From the NCBI RefSeq assembly GCF_030272615.1, contig NW_026728921.1, positions 122,001 through 186,000 on the forward strand: 64,000 bases of DNA, in the 5' to 3' direction. The notes beneath the pieces were generated by a model that was given only the letters and a program-made list of their open reading frames with translations, searched no databases and had not been told where the DNA came from. The DNA is from Cryptomeria japonica (Eukaryota > Streptophyta > Pinopsida > Cupressales > Cupressaceae). Numbering within the stretch: position 1 is the stretch's first letter; every line of letters starts with the position of its first letter. A program made the position numbers and the translations under genes. Of this stretch, positions 49,937 to 63,187 are shown piece after piece.

Positions 49937-52322
49937 TTCTATATTCGTCACCTACTCAGAACTCTCCCTTGAAAACTCCTAATCTGTAATATCATTTGTC
50001 ACAGAGTTACCTTGGTGGTTCTGTATTCTTTACCTTGGTATGAGCTTAATGTTTGCATGTACTCGTATTATTTCAGGAAAAGAACTATTACTAAGAGCCA
50101 TGGGATATTCAAAGGAGACAAAGATTTATGTTCAGTACCATAAGAAATATGTTCCCTAATTTGATATGTTCGAAAAAAGGTCCTAATATGAGACAGTTAT
50201 GACTCGTAGGTTTTTCAAATTCTTTCTTGTGAACTTGCATTTTCAATAGTCTTCCTGATCTGAAATGGGTATTATTTATTTGAAATCCTTGTTTCATATT
50301 GTGGCCCTGCAAGGTATGCCTTGCAGTTTATTTTCACATTTTTGGAAGCTTTTCATTCCAATATACTGCGAACACAGGACTCCTCTGCTGTCCAATCACT
50401 AGCACTGTAGCACCGCAGTGCATATCACTGAGAACACTAGATGAAACAGCAATATATTTGTCATAGCCCCTAGAAACTATGTTTATTATTTTGCATGACC
50501 CTTGTTGGATGTCCGTTTTGTTATATGGACTATATATGTGTATCAGTTGTAAAGTTGATGTTAATATTATTGAATATAATTATTATCTTTATTATGCTAT
50601 CTCTTATTTAATGTATTTATTTTGTTTAGAAGACGAATAATGTGTGGGTGTCTTTGGGTGCAGGTATAAAGGTGTATGTGTCAAAGTCTCTGGTTAGTCT
50701 TTGGGATAATTTAGATTTTTGCAATCCAGTTAAATTGAATTTGTAAATTTAATAATATAAGCAAATCTAGCCAGAATTGTTTGAGCTACCATTTATTACT
50801 AAAATTCTTTATTCAATCATTATTGTTTAGTCATTATTGATTATGAATGCAAATATTGATACTATCATATTTACATATTTGTTAAGTAAAGGTGTTTATA
50901 ATAAATTTACCAAAGAATAATAAACTGAATTTAATATATAATAAATATATTAAATGGTAAACAACAACTAAATATCAATATAAACATAAATTAAAAAAAC
51001 ATGAATAAATAAATAGAAGCATATAAACAAATAATTAAATCTATAATGTATGGGGAAGGAGTGCAAAATATAAATAATAGTTAATAAATGTTCCAACTAT
51101 CCCATGAGGGGAGGTAGGAAATAAAACAAGCAAATGTATTGAAGGAAATGAACACATGGGTAGGAAGTACATGGCAGCAAAATAATTTATTGGAGAAGCT
51201 AGGCACCAAAATGTAGCACACCATAGTTAATGAGCATGGCCAAAGGCATGGGAGAGATGAATGTAGGACAAAGAGGAGAGCTCTACCATTAAAATGTTAT
51301 TGCACCCATGTCTATAAAGGTTGTCCAAAAAAAAAAAAAAAGACACCATGATGCTAGGCATGCTTAAAAACCCTATGAACCCTCATAAATCAGATTATCA
51401 ATACATTCATTCTGAGCTAGGAAACACAAAAAAAAATGTGAGGGATTGCAACCAAAGGGGGAGAACAAGGAAGAAATGTGTAGGTTCATGCATTGGAAAA
51501 ACCGTAGGACTCTATTAATCCAAGTTCATTTATTCTAATTGAAATTATAATTTCTATTATGATCCAATGAATAGATTTTAAATATAATTAATTAAAGTCT
51601 TAAATTACCCTCTCCTATTGATTTGCAACACACTAGTTATAATATTAATATTTCCATATGCGCTATCGACTCCCTCTATTTATCATGTCTTTAAATTTCA
51701 CACATTTTCCATAATCAATGATAGATTTAAAGAAATCCATCATAAATTATAACACTTCATAGATTTCACGTATTTATGAATTATGATAGGTACATTAAAC
51801 AAATCAATTACTAGATATATAAAATATCATACTAGTTGTGACGACATTTAGAGGTGTTAACTTGGGAGTTGGATCATGTTAAAATTCAAGAATATAATTA
51901 CTTTTGTAGAGCAATAATATATCTCCATAGATGTTAATATCGAACCTTTCTAATAAGATAGCTGAAATAAAAATAGGTCAAACAACTCAGTCTTTTCAAA
52001 CTCATTTTTGTAATGTATCACTTTCTAAATCTCATGTGTTGGAGTATTGCATATTTTAGTTGCATAGATTGGAATCTACTTGTTTGAACTCTTGAAATTA
52101 AGTAATGAAGTGGAATGACCAAATTAAGTGCATTCACTCAAAAGTAAAATCAAGACTGCCTTGTATAAGATGTCACTAAAAATGCATATATACTTTATAA
52201 TAGGAAAAGCTCAAAGAATACACTCATAGTAACGAAAAAATTCTACCTCAATGGTCTTTTCTTGCCAATATTGCTAGACCCTTAGTGAAGAAGCTGAGTA
52301 CACAACTACACTAATTATTTTT

Positions 52323-54055
52323 ATGAAAACTATATTGGTGGATTGTGTGGACGAGTATGAAGTCCTAAAAAGAGCACACCTGAGACTCGAAGTGAAACAA
52401 ATTAATGATTATGGTCTGAAGATAAACACTCCAAATATTGTGGATGATGAAAACGATTTTCTTGACCCCCAATTTGTCGATGATAGGAAGCCAGAAGTAA
52501 TACCAGAAATTGACTGGAAAGAAGATGAGGAAGAACAAATTCAAACCAAGACAATCTTGGTCATTCTAAGAATAGAGAAGTGGGTTAGAAAGAAGAAACT
52601 AAGTAGAAGCTCAAGGAAGGGTTCAACCTCAACCACTAAGGTCTTCAATATCTAATTCTCTTGTCCCATCTTGTGCTGTAAGTTCACTGAAACAGGGAAA
52701 AGGAGGACAGAGAGAAAAGACAGTGCAAATCAAAGAGGAGACAACTTCTGTCAGAGTCACTCGCTCTAGAACAAGGGACAAAAGACAATCCTTGCCTGTT
52801 GAAACTATGGTGGTTGACCTTGAGATGGATACCACCTCAATTGATCCAATCAAAGAAACAAAAAGTGCTGGCTGATGAGGGTAATAATCGGCAGGAATAG
52901 GAAGCCTCAAATGAAGTTACTACTATGGTAGTAAGGAACGGAAAAGAGATTGGAACTGATTTAGATAAGCCTCAAGTTCCTTCAGGACTAGTATGGTTAG
53001 CAAATATGTCAAGCAACATTAAGAGAAACATTGTTCCAGCCTCGATTCCAATAGAAGACATGGTGAGTAAATTCTTGGGAAAGACACCAAAAATGAAGAA
53101 GTCCAAAACTATGTCAAAATTTGACTTTGATGCAGATAGTGGGAACTAGATTGCAGAGATTGCATGCCCATCAATAGATGAAAAGACAGAGAACTCCACA
53201 TCTTAGGACTTCATTGTTGAAAAGATAAATATTGGAACTGCTTCTCAAGCCACATATGTTCTCCACCTTGAGGATTCAACAAAGAAAATCATAACCAGGA
53301 CCTGGAAAGACAAAAAAGATAAGCATCGGATGAAAGAGATGTTACGAAGGATGGTTGAATCCATTCAGGCAATCAATTCTCTGAACCCTCAAACTATGTC
53401 ATAGATTCCAAAGTCCTTTGATCCTAAGTCCCTTGCAAATTAGAAGAATTTAGAGTAAATACAAAAATGCAGGTTGATCATAGAAACTGTGATGGAGTGG
53501 CTAGAAAAGATTTGAAAGTCTGGTGCAGAGTAATATGTTAATCTAAGCAAGGTATAGGATGGGGCAATGCAATTAATGAAGGAGTTGGAAGTTTAAATTG
53601 TCAATTGGAAGAAAGGGGAAGCTAAATGGGCATCAAAAGTTGTGCAGATGTGAGAAGTGTAGAATTACGGGGTAATGAAGTTTCTTGCGAAAAGACCTAT
53701 GGCTGACCTGGATGACAACATTTTGTATGTGTGCCAGAGGAACATTGAATGGAGAAATTCTCTTATAAAATAGGCTTATGAGGACTTCGCAAAGTTGGTA
53801 AACCAACTCACAGAATTAGTTACTTAAATAAGAAACGAGCTTGTGTGCAATGGGATTTAATGTTTGAATGATGATTGAAGAACCCTTGAAACGATCAAGG
53901 TTATAATAGGATCATTTAAGAGGAAAATTGATTATGTGAAAGAGGCTAAGGGTTAGGTTCCAGATGACTTAAGTGTGATTGTTAAGATCGAATCACTCTT
54001 GTTTTTATTCATTAGACATCTGGATAGTCACTCTGACAAAAGTCACACAAGTTAA
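52323..54055 (+). pseudogene. Decayed long reading frame, unit 5
   Basis: The first piece is open (52323-52655). The second is cut after 74 codons by a TAG at 53147-53149, followed by further stops (ttaggac near 53205, and a TAG at 53402-53404 shared with unit 4). It has the four-G form near 53669. This is the most degraded copy. Confidence 0.5.
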
Positions 54056-55022
54056 CAAGGAAAAAGAGGTCTGGAAGCAATGTACGGCACGCGTGGGATT
54101 ACCTCATCATACAATCATTCAACACTTCACCACTACTCATGCAGATTGGAGGAAAGAAGCAGTTATCAAACCTGCATAGTGACATTTTGCGTTGATGATA
54201 AATCCTTTTTCAATTGTTAGTTGCATAAACAATTTTATATTTATACTGGTTTCGCTGACTTTGCAGGGCAGAATTGTTGGCTTTCCATGTTTCTTGTTAT
54301 AATTGTTTGCCCGGTTGTGGCTATATAACAATATTTTCGAGACTCTAGAAAGATCCAAAAAATTGTGATTTTTCGAGCATCAAACAATATATGTTTATGT
54401 TTTGAATTCCTTGGAACTGGATTGACTGATTTACAAATCAAAATGATTATGGTGTGTAGTCTTTGAATTTGTGCGTTTAAAGATTGGCGATCTTTCTTTA
54501 AAAAATCAGTTATGTGCATCATACATTATTCTTATCAGTCAATTCTATATTTTCTTGAATTCATTGTAATATATATTTGTTAGAAGATTCATTCTGGATT
54601 GAGTTGCGTTGATCCCCCTTGCCCTGTGAGGCATGAGAGGGTATCGATCAAAATCAATACTGCATTGAACTTGCTTTGCACTGAATTTATGGAATGAACT
54701 TATGCTCAGATACAGAGTCTGTGGTCTCTTATTTAATCTTTATAATTTTCACTCTTTTTTTATATTATGGCATTCCTTTGTGTTGATAGATGAATGCTAA
54801 AACCTTTTTATGCTTTTTGGTTAAAAGCATCTTCATTTCAAGATTTTCTGTGTAGAATTTATTGCAAATAATATGAGGAGCTTCCCTCTAATGCAGAGGA
54901 TGGATTTTGATTAGTTCATCCAACTATTGGTTTATTTGTGTCATTTTATTAAGGGGTGTACAAAAGTGGTATTATCATTTAGAGAAAATAACTATTGCAA
55001 TTACAAGAAAGGGACAAATTTG

Positions 55023-56027
55023 TTAGCCAACCCATACAAACGAAAGCGTTGATCTCCCACTGCTGGTGAAGAAATATATAACTCTTTCCTCACATCCTTC
55101 AGTTGTCTCTTGCACAAAAGCAACAATACCGGCAAGCCTTGCGGCTTCCAAAACCCCATCAGCCCATATTCTCCAACCTCGTATGGGTTCCTTTGCACCA
55201 TGCCTCTTCTCTACACCCATTTTTATTGGCACTTGGTGCATAGTAGGATTCTTCTCATTTTGGGAGACAAGCCCCATAGAGAATTCCCTAGGATGCCCAA
55301 ATACCTCGGGAAACCTTTCACTGCCCACCATTTTCTTTATACTCCGTCTCCTTGGTGAAGCTCTCTTCACTAGGGTCAACTTCAATTTCTACCACATCTT
55401 GAAAATAATCCAAAACAAGGCCCAAGCCGGACCTCGTTCGTGGAAACTCTCCCACCACATCAAGAGGCTCGACACGTTGTCTTCGTTTTGCCCTGCAATG
55501 GTCATCATCATGTGTATCTGGAGCACGTAGAATTCTAGGAAATAGTTTTGCTTATAGAAGCACCTCCCATTGCATCAAGCACAACATCTTACACTTCATT
55601 AGCCAAGTCCATAGGCACATATTCTTCTAAGAAAAGGTCTCCTCCCTCTTAAACCACAACCTCTTTTCTAGCATCTTTCTGCTAAAAAATTCTGGTGTCT
55701 ATATAGGGACTATCTTCAACTCCAACTGAGGCATCACAACTTTCAACCTTCACCACACAAATGCCAACAACTTCTTGACCATTAACAGTTTGGCCAATAA
55801 CTACCAAAGATGGCTCAAGATAGGAGCAAATAAGTATCCCAACATCCTTCTCTTTGTTGGATTCTCCTCTTCCATTGAGTTCCCCTTTTTCTTCCAGCCA
55901 TCCCACCAAAGCACATGACACTTGAAGCGCTTTTTTGCATGGAATATAAAACTACCATAGAAGTTATGAATTTTACCTTCTCCTTCTTCCTCCATCTCTA
56001 CTCAAGCCAACCTAGGCTCTGATACCA
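55023..56027 (-). mobile_element. Internal remnant of Copia-like element, unit 6
   Basis: The 120-codon frame (55023-55385) is open, with private Ser to Pro in ERFPEV. Loss of the antisense stop extends the shadow frame on the plus strand to 154 codons, showing that the antisense frame is unconstrained. Confidence 0.55.
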
Positions 56028-56029
56028 AT

Positions 56030-56367
56030 TGTTAGATATAAAGAAGCCGAGAAAAGATAATTGAATGAAACAAAAAATGTTTCACCAATAAATGTCTACA
56101 TCCACCAAAGCAGGAAAATCTTATCTATTAGCCGATATCCAGTACATGGCTATACAAATCTATTTATACATTACGTCAGACATAAAATGAAGAGTCAAGG
56201 GAAGGCAAACAGACCGTTGGGCTTCATATACCCAACAAGAAGTATCCCCCTCTCTATATAATTGGGTTGAACAAATAATTTGGAATAAAATTTAATAATA
56301 TTAGGTAAATATTATTTAATTATATTTAATTGATAGAATCTATATATAATAATAATTTGGTCTAACA
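56030..56367 (-). mobile_element. LTR of Copia-like element, unit 6
   Basis: 338 bp, intact termini. Private change attaggtaaa for attagttaaa in the U3 side. Confidence 0.85.
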
Positions 56368-56581
56368 ATTTATTTAAAACAAAATTGAATAATATTGATT
56401 AATGTGTTTTTTGTTATATTTAAATAAAATTAAGAATAAAATACTATTTCTCTTCCCTACTCTGTATAATCATCCGTCCATTTATTTGCAGCAAAATAAA
56501 CTCATAAGAAAATTATTGAAGCAACTCTTTGAAAAAATAAATTATAGATTTTTCTCTAAAATAAAAGAATTAATTAAAAAA

Positions 56582-57518
56582 TTCTTACCTACCCTACATT
56601 ACTAATGGATAACTTATTGCCCTAGGGCATAATTTTAGTGTAAAATTATAGAAATAACCCTTTCTAAATAAAAATTTCTTCATTCTTCTTTAAAAATATT
56701 TTAAAAGATAATAATAGTTCATTATCTACCCAACATAATTGGTTGATCATTTCTTTTTCAAAAGGCATAACTTAGTGAAAAATATAGAAACATCTCCTTG
56801 AAAAATCTTAACTACCCTTTGTAACCATTGGATCAAGTGATAGACATCTCTTTGAAAATTGAAACTATTGTTTCATCTTAAATAAACAATATTTTTATTA
56901 CCTACCCTTCTTAACTATTGGGTCACTTACTGCACACGAGGCATAGCCGAAAATTGTAGAAACAACTCCTTGGAAATTATAACCACCCTATGTAACCATT
57001 GGATCACTAGATAGGAAATTCTTTCTCCTCTAAATAAATAATTTTTCCTTAACTATAACCATTCAATCACCTTATATCCCAGAGGGCATAAGTTTAGTAG
57101 GGAACTATAGAAACAACTCCTTGGATATTTTAATTACCTTATGTAACCATTGGATCACAATATAAGTAACTCTTTGGAAATTGAATCTATTGATTTTCCT
57201 TAAAAATAAAACAATATTTCTGGTACCTACCCTTATTAACTATTGCATCACTTATTTGCCACTAGGCATAAGTTTAGTGGAAAATTATAGAAGGAACTCC
57301 TTGAAAACATTAACTACCCTATGTAACCATTGGATCACTAGATAAGCAACTCATAGAAAATTGGAATTATTGATTGACAATAAAAATAAAATGATATTTC
57401 TCTTACCTACACCTCTTAACTATTTGAATGCTTATTTCAAACCATTTGTTTTCTCTACCCCTCTTAACTTTTGGAATGCTTATTTCAAACTATTTATTTT
57501 CTCTACCTACCCACTATC
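56582..57518. repeat. Diverged minisatellite, unit 6
   Basis: 937 bp instead of 941: one tacc is missing where the other units read tctacctacccctctt. Confidence 0.85.
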
Positions 57519-58464
57519 TATTTGACAAAATTTCTCGTTAGCCATTCAACTATTTATTTTGCTTCATCGATCAACCTTCACCAATATGTCTTCCTCTTTC
57601 TCATGACTTTCACCAGTTTGAATGGCCTTGGAGATGCTGGCTTGTAGGTTAGTACTAGAGAGTGTGTTCAGAAATTTTATGTTGTAGGGCTAAGACAATG
57701 ACATTCTTTCGGTAGATGGAGGAAAGTATGAATAATCTTTTCACTTAGATATTAATTTTTTTACACTTTTTCCCATTACAATGATATATTTTTTTGTTTT
57801 TTCCCTCTATATTTATGTGTTTGTTCCTGAGTGTAGTGGAGAACATAAGTAGCACTATGGAGAGCACAAATAGCAGAAATATGTCCACATGATAGAAACC
57901 AACAGAAATAAATATTATATTTCTTTTGTTTTTAATACAATTAATTTTTTTTATTTTTTTTTTCAATAAATAAATTTTATTGTAAAACTCGTTATTTTCT
58001 TTACATCTTGAGAACAGAAGTTTATCATCATATTGTTGTAATCTAAAATGTGAAGGTTTTCTCTCCATGTTTCCTTTGCACCAATGAGCTCTTCTACGTC
58101 ATGCCTTTGCACCATCTTTTCTTTATACACCTTTTTAATTCAACTTGACATTCTCCGAATGTTAATTGAATTCAAGTGCATGTCTGTCTTTCAGGAGGAC
58201 ATTTGCTTTTAGATTCTGTACTTAATTTGTGCAAAAGTTCCTTCTCGTATATTCATGCACGTAGGAATGTGATAGTGGTTCTAGTCCCACTCAACATTCT
58301 TGTGGCTTCAATGCTTAGGTCTGTCTCAACCTCTTCATATGGGTTTTGCATCTGAGTTTGAAGGAGCTTCTTATACAATGTTTTTATATGCACTATTCAT
58401 AATTGTGAAAATAATTTCTGTAATGTTTTTCATGCATGACATTCTTCCTTTGATTGTTTCACAG

Positions 58465-58656
58465 CTTATAAATGGCTCGCAAGGTCCAACTGGGCAACAA
58501 TGGAAGGTGGAGTTAGTAAGTATAAACAATAAAGTAGAATTTCGACATGGTTGGCAAGAATTTGTCAGTTATATAGCGATGTTTTACTAGACATTCATAT
58601 ATATGGAAGATTTGGGGGGAAGAAAATTTTCAATGCTGATAATTTTGAAAAAGCAG
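58465..58656 (+). pseudogene. Broken B3-domain exon, unit 6
   Basis: Same frame and TAG (58588-58590). Upstream variants cttcttataca and a Leu for Ser change are present. Confidence 0.6.
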
Positions 58657-59874
58657 ATATTCTTTAGAATAAGAGATTCCTTTCTAATAAAATATATAGT
58701 TTAAATCAATCAGTGGACAATAAATTGTTGATTGATTTAGTTTCTCATGAGAAAGATAACAAATAAAAGAACAAGGAGGAAATCCTCATTTTTTGATAGA
58801 GCAAAAGTTTTGTTAAAAAATATAGAGTTTTCTAAATTTGTTAGTTTCATAACTAGCTTCCAGAGTTGCATTTGAACTGTATTTTTTCAGAATAATACAA
58901 TTTCATAAGCTAGCTAGTTATGGAACAGACAAATTTAAAAAGTTCTATCTATTTTTACTATCAAGAAATGAATATTTTCATTTGGATATTTTATTTTCAG
59001 ACTCACCGTTATCTTTTTCATCAGAATCCAATTCAATTAGCAATTTCTTGCCTAACGCTTGATTTAAACTAGCATTTTGTTAGAAGGGAACCTCTCATTT
59101 GAAACAGTGTCTTGTTTTTCAGAATTTTGAGCACTGAAGTTTTTGGCACACCCAGACTTTCCATATATGTGAACCTCTAAGTAAAGACAAAAGAAAATCT
59201 CACACTTCCAGGCTGCAATAATCGAGTCTCCGACAAAGAAGGAGTTGAGTTGTGGGCCAGTTTCCGAACCCAGAGTGGCTGCTTAACAGTTTGATTATGG
59301 AGAAGAATTATAAAAGCAGTTGCACTATTTAACATTTTCTTTTGTCATTTGACAAGAAAACAGTTGCACTATAAAATCTATTATATTAACTCATATTTGT
59401 GACCATTCGTGTCCAGGAACAAGAATAAGAGGAAATAGTACAGAAGATTCAGCCAAGAGCTGCACCAAAGTTGATAATTTTCTCTACTTCCCACATATTG
59501 TTGAGGGTGTAAAGTCCTTTTGATAGCACACTAGAGATCTCTTTCCTCCAAGGCAATTGCAGCATTTGATAGCATTTCAAATTTATTTCCCATTTCATTA
59601 ATGGTGTGTTATTAGCACAAGCTTTCAGCCTGGCTTTCTTATTATATGTGCTCAACAAATGGGTAATTCCTCCTTTTTCTTCTATCTTAGCTTTTCAAGA
59701 GAGAACAATAATTTTCATTGGTTCTATCTTACATTAACCTTTCTAAATGTGTAACTGCTACTTTGTAGGAATTAATTTTATTGATATTCTCAGTGGTTCT
59801 ATGTAATGTCACTGAGTTACCTACTCAGAACTCTCCCTATAATGTCACTGAGTTACCAATTCTCAGTGGTTCTA

Positions 59875-60801
59875 TGTAATGTCCCCTTTTTAGGATAACT
59901 TCTGTCCTCTAAATCTCAATTATTACTATGGAACTGATCTTTGATAACACTTCAAATTATATAATTGATATAATATATGCAACAATAATATCATGCAAGG
60001 ATATATATAGAGAGAGAGAGATTATGTGTTGATTAATGCTAACTCTGATTGAATAATTACATGTATACCAAATGATGTGATCAATATATCGGCTCTTTCT
60101 GCAATTCACTTTGATGAGATTATCTCTGCTATATCTGATATGTCATATAAATTATCCAAGCTGAACTTGATATTCAATCGGATGCTATTTCTGATCTAAC
60201 ACTTGAGTATATAAAATGTATATATATATACAATGCTAATGTCGCTGGTATCTATGTGTTGCTGTTTCAGGTGTGTAGTTATATTCTTGTTGATTCTGTT
60301 GTAGACGATTTGCACTCGCAACAATGATGTTGTCTCTGATATATCCTTTTGATCTATGCAACAATGATGTTGTCTCTGATATTTTCTTTTGATCTATCAA
60401 ACGAACAGATCCAATAAAGGATAAATAAAAGATCAACGTTTTTCTAATCATCCTTGATGAAGTGTGATCGATGTCCCACTTATACCTTGCAAATCAAAGG
60501 GTCACATCTTTTGAATGTGTAAGAGACATGTCTTTACCTAACCGTGTGTATTTCCACAGATCGCATCTCTTTAATTTACTAATTATTATTGTTATCCCTT
60601 AATCGATGTCACCCCGATTAGTGCTTCTTCTTTTAATTATTATTATATCTTCATTGTTGTTCTTCTATCTCAGCCACGTCACTTATAACGTCTCATTGAA
60701 TCGATCAAATACTTATCGTGTGTATGGTCTTGCTGCTGTAGATGCTCATAGTGTAGATGTTGGTGATTGAACTAGTGGATTGTCTGTATGGGGACATCAC
60801 A
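59875..60801 (+). mobile_element. Solo LTR, unit 6
   Basis: 927 bp with both TTCTA duplications intact (59870-59874 and 60802-60806), unlike neighbouring unit 5. Confidence 0.9.
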
Positions 60802-63187
60802 TTCTATATTCGTCACCTACTCAGAACTCTCCCTTGAAAACTCCTAATCTGTAATATGATTTGTCACAGAGTTACCTTGGTGGTTCTGTACTCTTTACCT
60901 TGGTATGAGCTTAATGTTTGCATGTACTCGTATTATTTCAGGAAAAGAACTATTACTAAGAGCCATGGGATATTCAAAGGAGACAAAGATTTATGTTCAG
61001 TACCATAAGAAATATGTTCCCTAATTTGATATGTTCGAAAAAAGGTCCTAATATGAGACAGTTATGACTCGTAGGTTTTTCAAATTCTTTCTTGTGAACT
61101 TGCATTTTCAATAGTCTTCCTGATCTGAAATGGGTATTATTTATTTGAAATCCTTGTTTCATCTTGTGGCCCTGCAAGGTATGCCTTGCAGTTTATTTTC
61201 ACATTTTTGGAAGCTTTTCATTCCAATATACTGCGAACACAGGACTCCTCTGCTGTCCAATCACTAGCACTGTAGCACCGCAGTGCATAACACTGAGAAC
61301 ACTAGATGAAACAGCAATATATTTGTCATAGCCCCTAGAAACTATGTTTATTATTTTGCATGACCCTTGTTGGATGTCCGTTTTGTTATATGGACTATAT
61401 ATGTGTATCAGTTGTAAAGTTGATGTTAATATTATTGAATATAATTATTATCTTTATTATGCCATCTCTTATTTAATGTATTTATTTTGTTTAGAAGACG
61501 AATAATGTGTGGGTGTCTTTGGGTGCAGGTATAAAGGTGTATGTGTCAAAGTCTCTGGTTAGCCTTTGGGATAATTTAGATTTTTGCAATCCAGTTAAAT
61601 TGATATTGTAAATTTAATAATATAAGCAAATCTAGCCAGAATTGTTTGAGCTACCATTTATTACTAAAATTCTTTATTCAATCATTATTGTTTAGTTATT
61701 ATTGATTATGAATGCAAATATTGATACTATCATATTTACATATTTGTTAAGTAAAGGTGTTTATAATAAATTTACCAAAGAATAATTAACTGAATTTAAT
61801 ATATAATAAATATATTAAATGGTAAACAACAACTAAATATCAATATAAACATAAATTAAAAAAACATGAATAAATAAATAGAAGCATATAAACAAATAAT
61901 TAAATCTATAATGTATGGGGAAGGAGTGCAAAATATAAATAATAGTTAATAAATTTTCCAACTATCCCATGAGGGGAGGTAGGAAATAAAACAAGCAAAT
62001 GTATTGAAGGAAATGAACACATGGGTAGGAAGTACATGGCAGCAAAATAATTTATTGGAGAAGCTAGGCACCAAAATGTAGGACACCATAGTTAATGAGC
62101 ATGGCCAAAGGCATGGGAGAGATGAATGTAGGACAAAGAGGAGAGCTCTACCATTAAAATGTTATTGCACCCATGTCTATAAAGGTTGTCCAAAAAAAAA
62201 AAAAAAGACACCATGATGCTAGGCGTGCTTAAAAACCCTATGAACCCTCATAAATCAGATTATCAATACATTCATTCTGAGCTAGGAAACACAAAAAAAA
62301 ATGTTAGGGATTGCAACCAGAGGGGGAGAACAAGGAAGAAATGTGTAGCTTCACGCATTGGAAAAACCGTAGGACTCTATTAATCCAAGTTCATTTATTC
62401 TAATTGAAATTATAATTTCTATTATGATCCAATGAATAGATTTTAAATATAATTAATTAAAGTCTTAAATTACCCTCTCCTATTGATTTGCAACACACTA
62501 GTTATAATATTAATATTTCCATATGCGCTATCGACTCCCTCTATTTATCATGTCTCTAAATTTCACACATTTTCCATAATCAATGATAGATTTAAAGAAA
62601 TCCATCATAAATTATAACACTTCATAGATTTCACGTATTTATGAATTATGATAGGTACATTAAACAAATCGATTACTAGATATATAAAATATCATACTAG
62701 TTGTGACGACATTTAGAGGTGTTAACTTGGGAGTTGGATCATGTTAAAATTCAAGAATATAATTACTTTTGTAGAGCAATAATATATCTCCATAGATGTT
62801 AATATCGAACCTTTCTAATAAGATAGCTGAAATAAAAATAGTTCAAACAACTCAGTCTTTTCAAACTCATTTTTGTAATGTATCACTTTCTAAATCTCAT
62901 GTGTTGGAGTATTGCATATTTTAGTTGCATAGATTGGAATCTACTTGTTTGAACTCTTGAAATTAAGTAATGAAGTGGAATGACCAAATTAAGTGCATTC
63001 ACTCAAAAGCAAAATCAAGACTGCCTTGTATAAGATGTCACTAAAAATGCATATATACTTTATAATAGCAAAAGCTCAAAGAATACACTCATAGTAACGA
63101 AAAAATTCTACCTCAATGGTCTTTTATTGCCAATATTGCTAGACCCTTAGTGAAGAAGCTAAGTACACAACTACACTAATTATTTTT

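Larger units (their letters stand above)
43478..54350 (+). repeat. Array unit 5 (10873 bp)
   Basis: The left part matches units 1 and 6 (gaattcc, ccagccatccc), while the middle has the 4-base insertion and TTCTC variant of unit 4. It has the most stops in the second plus-strand frame. Stretches without a gene: 43478-44149, 46650-47595, 50027-52322. Confidence 0.97.
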
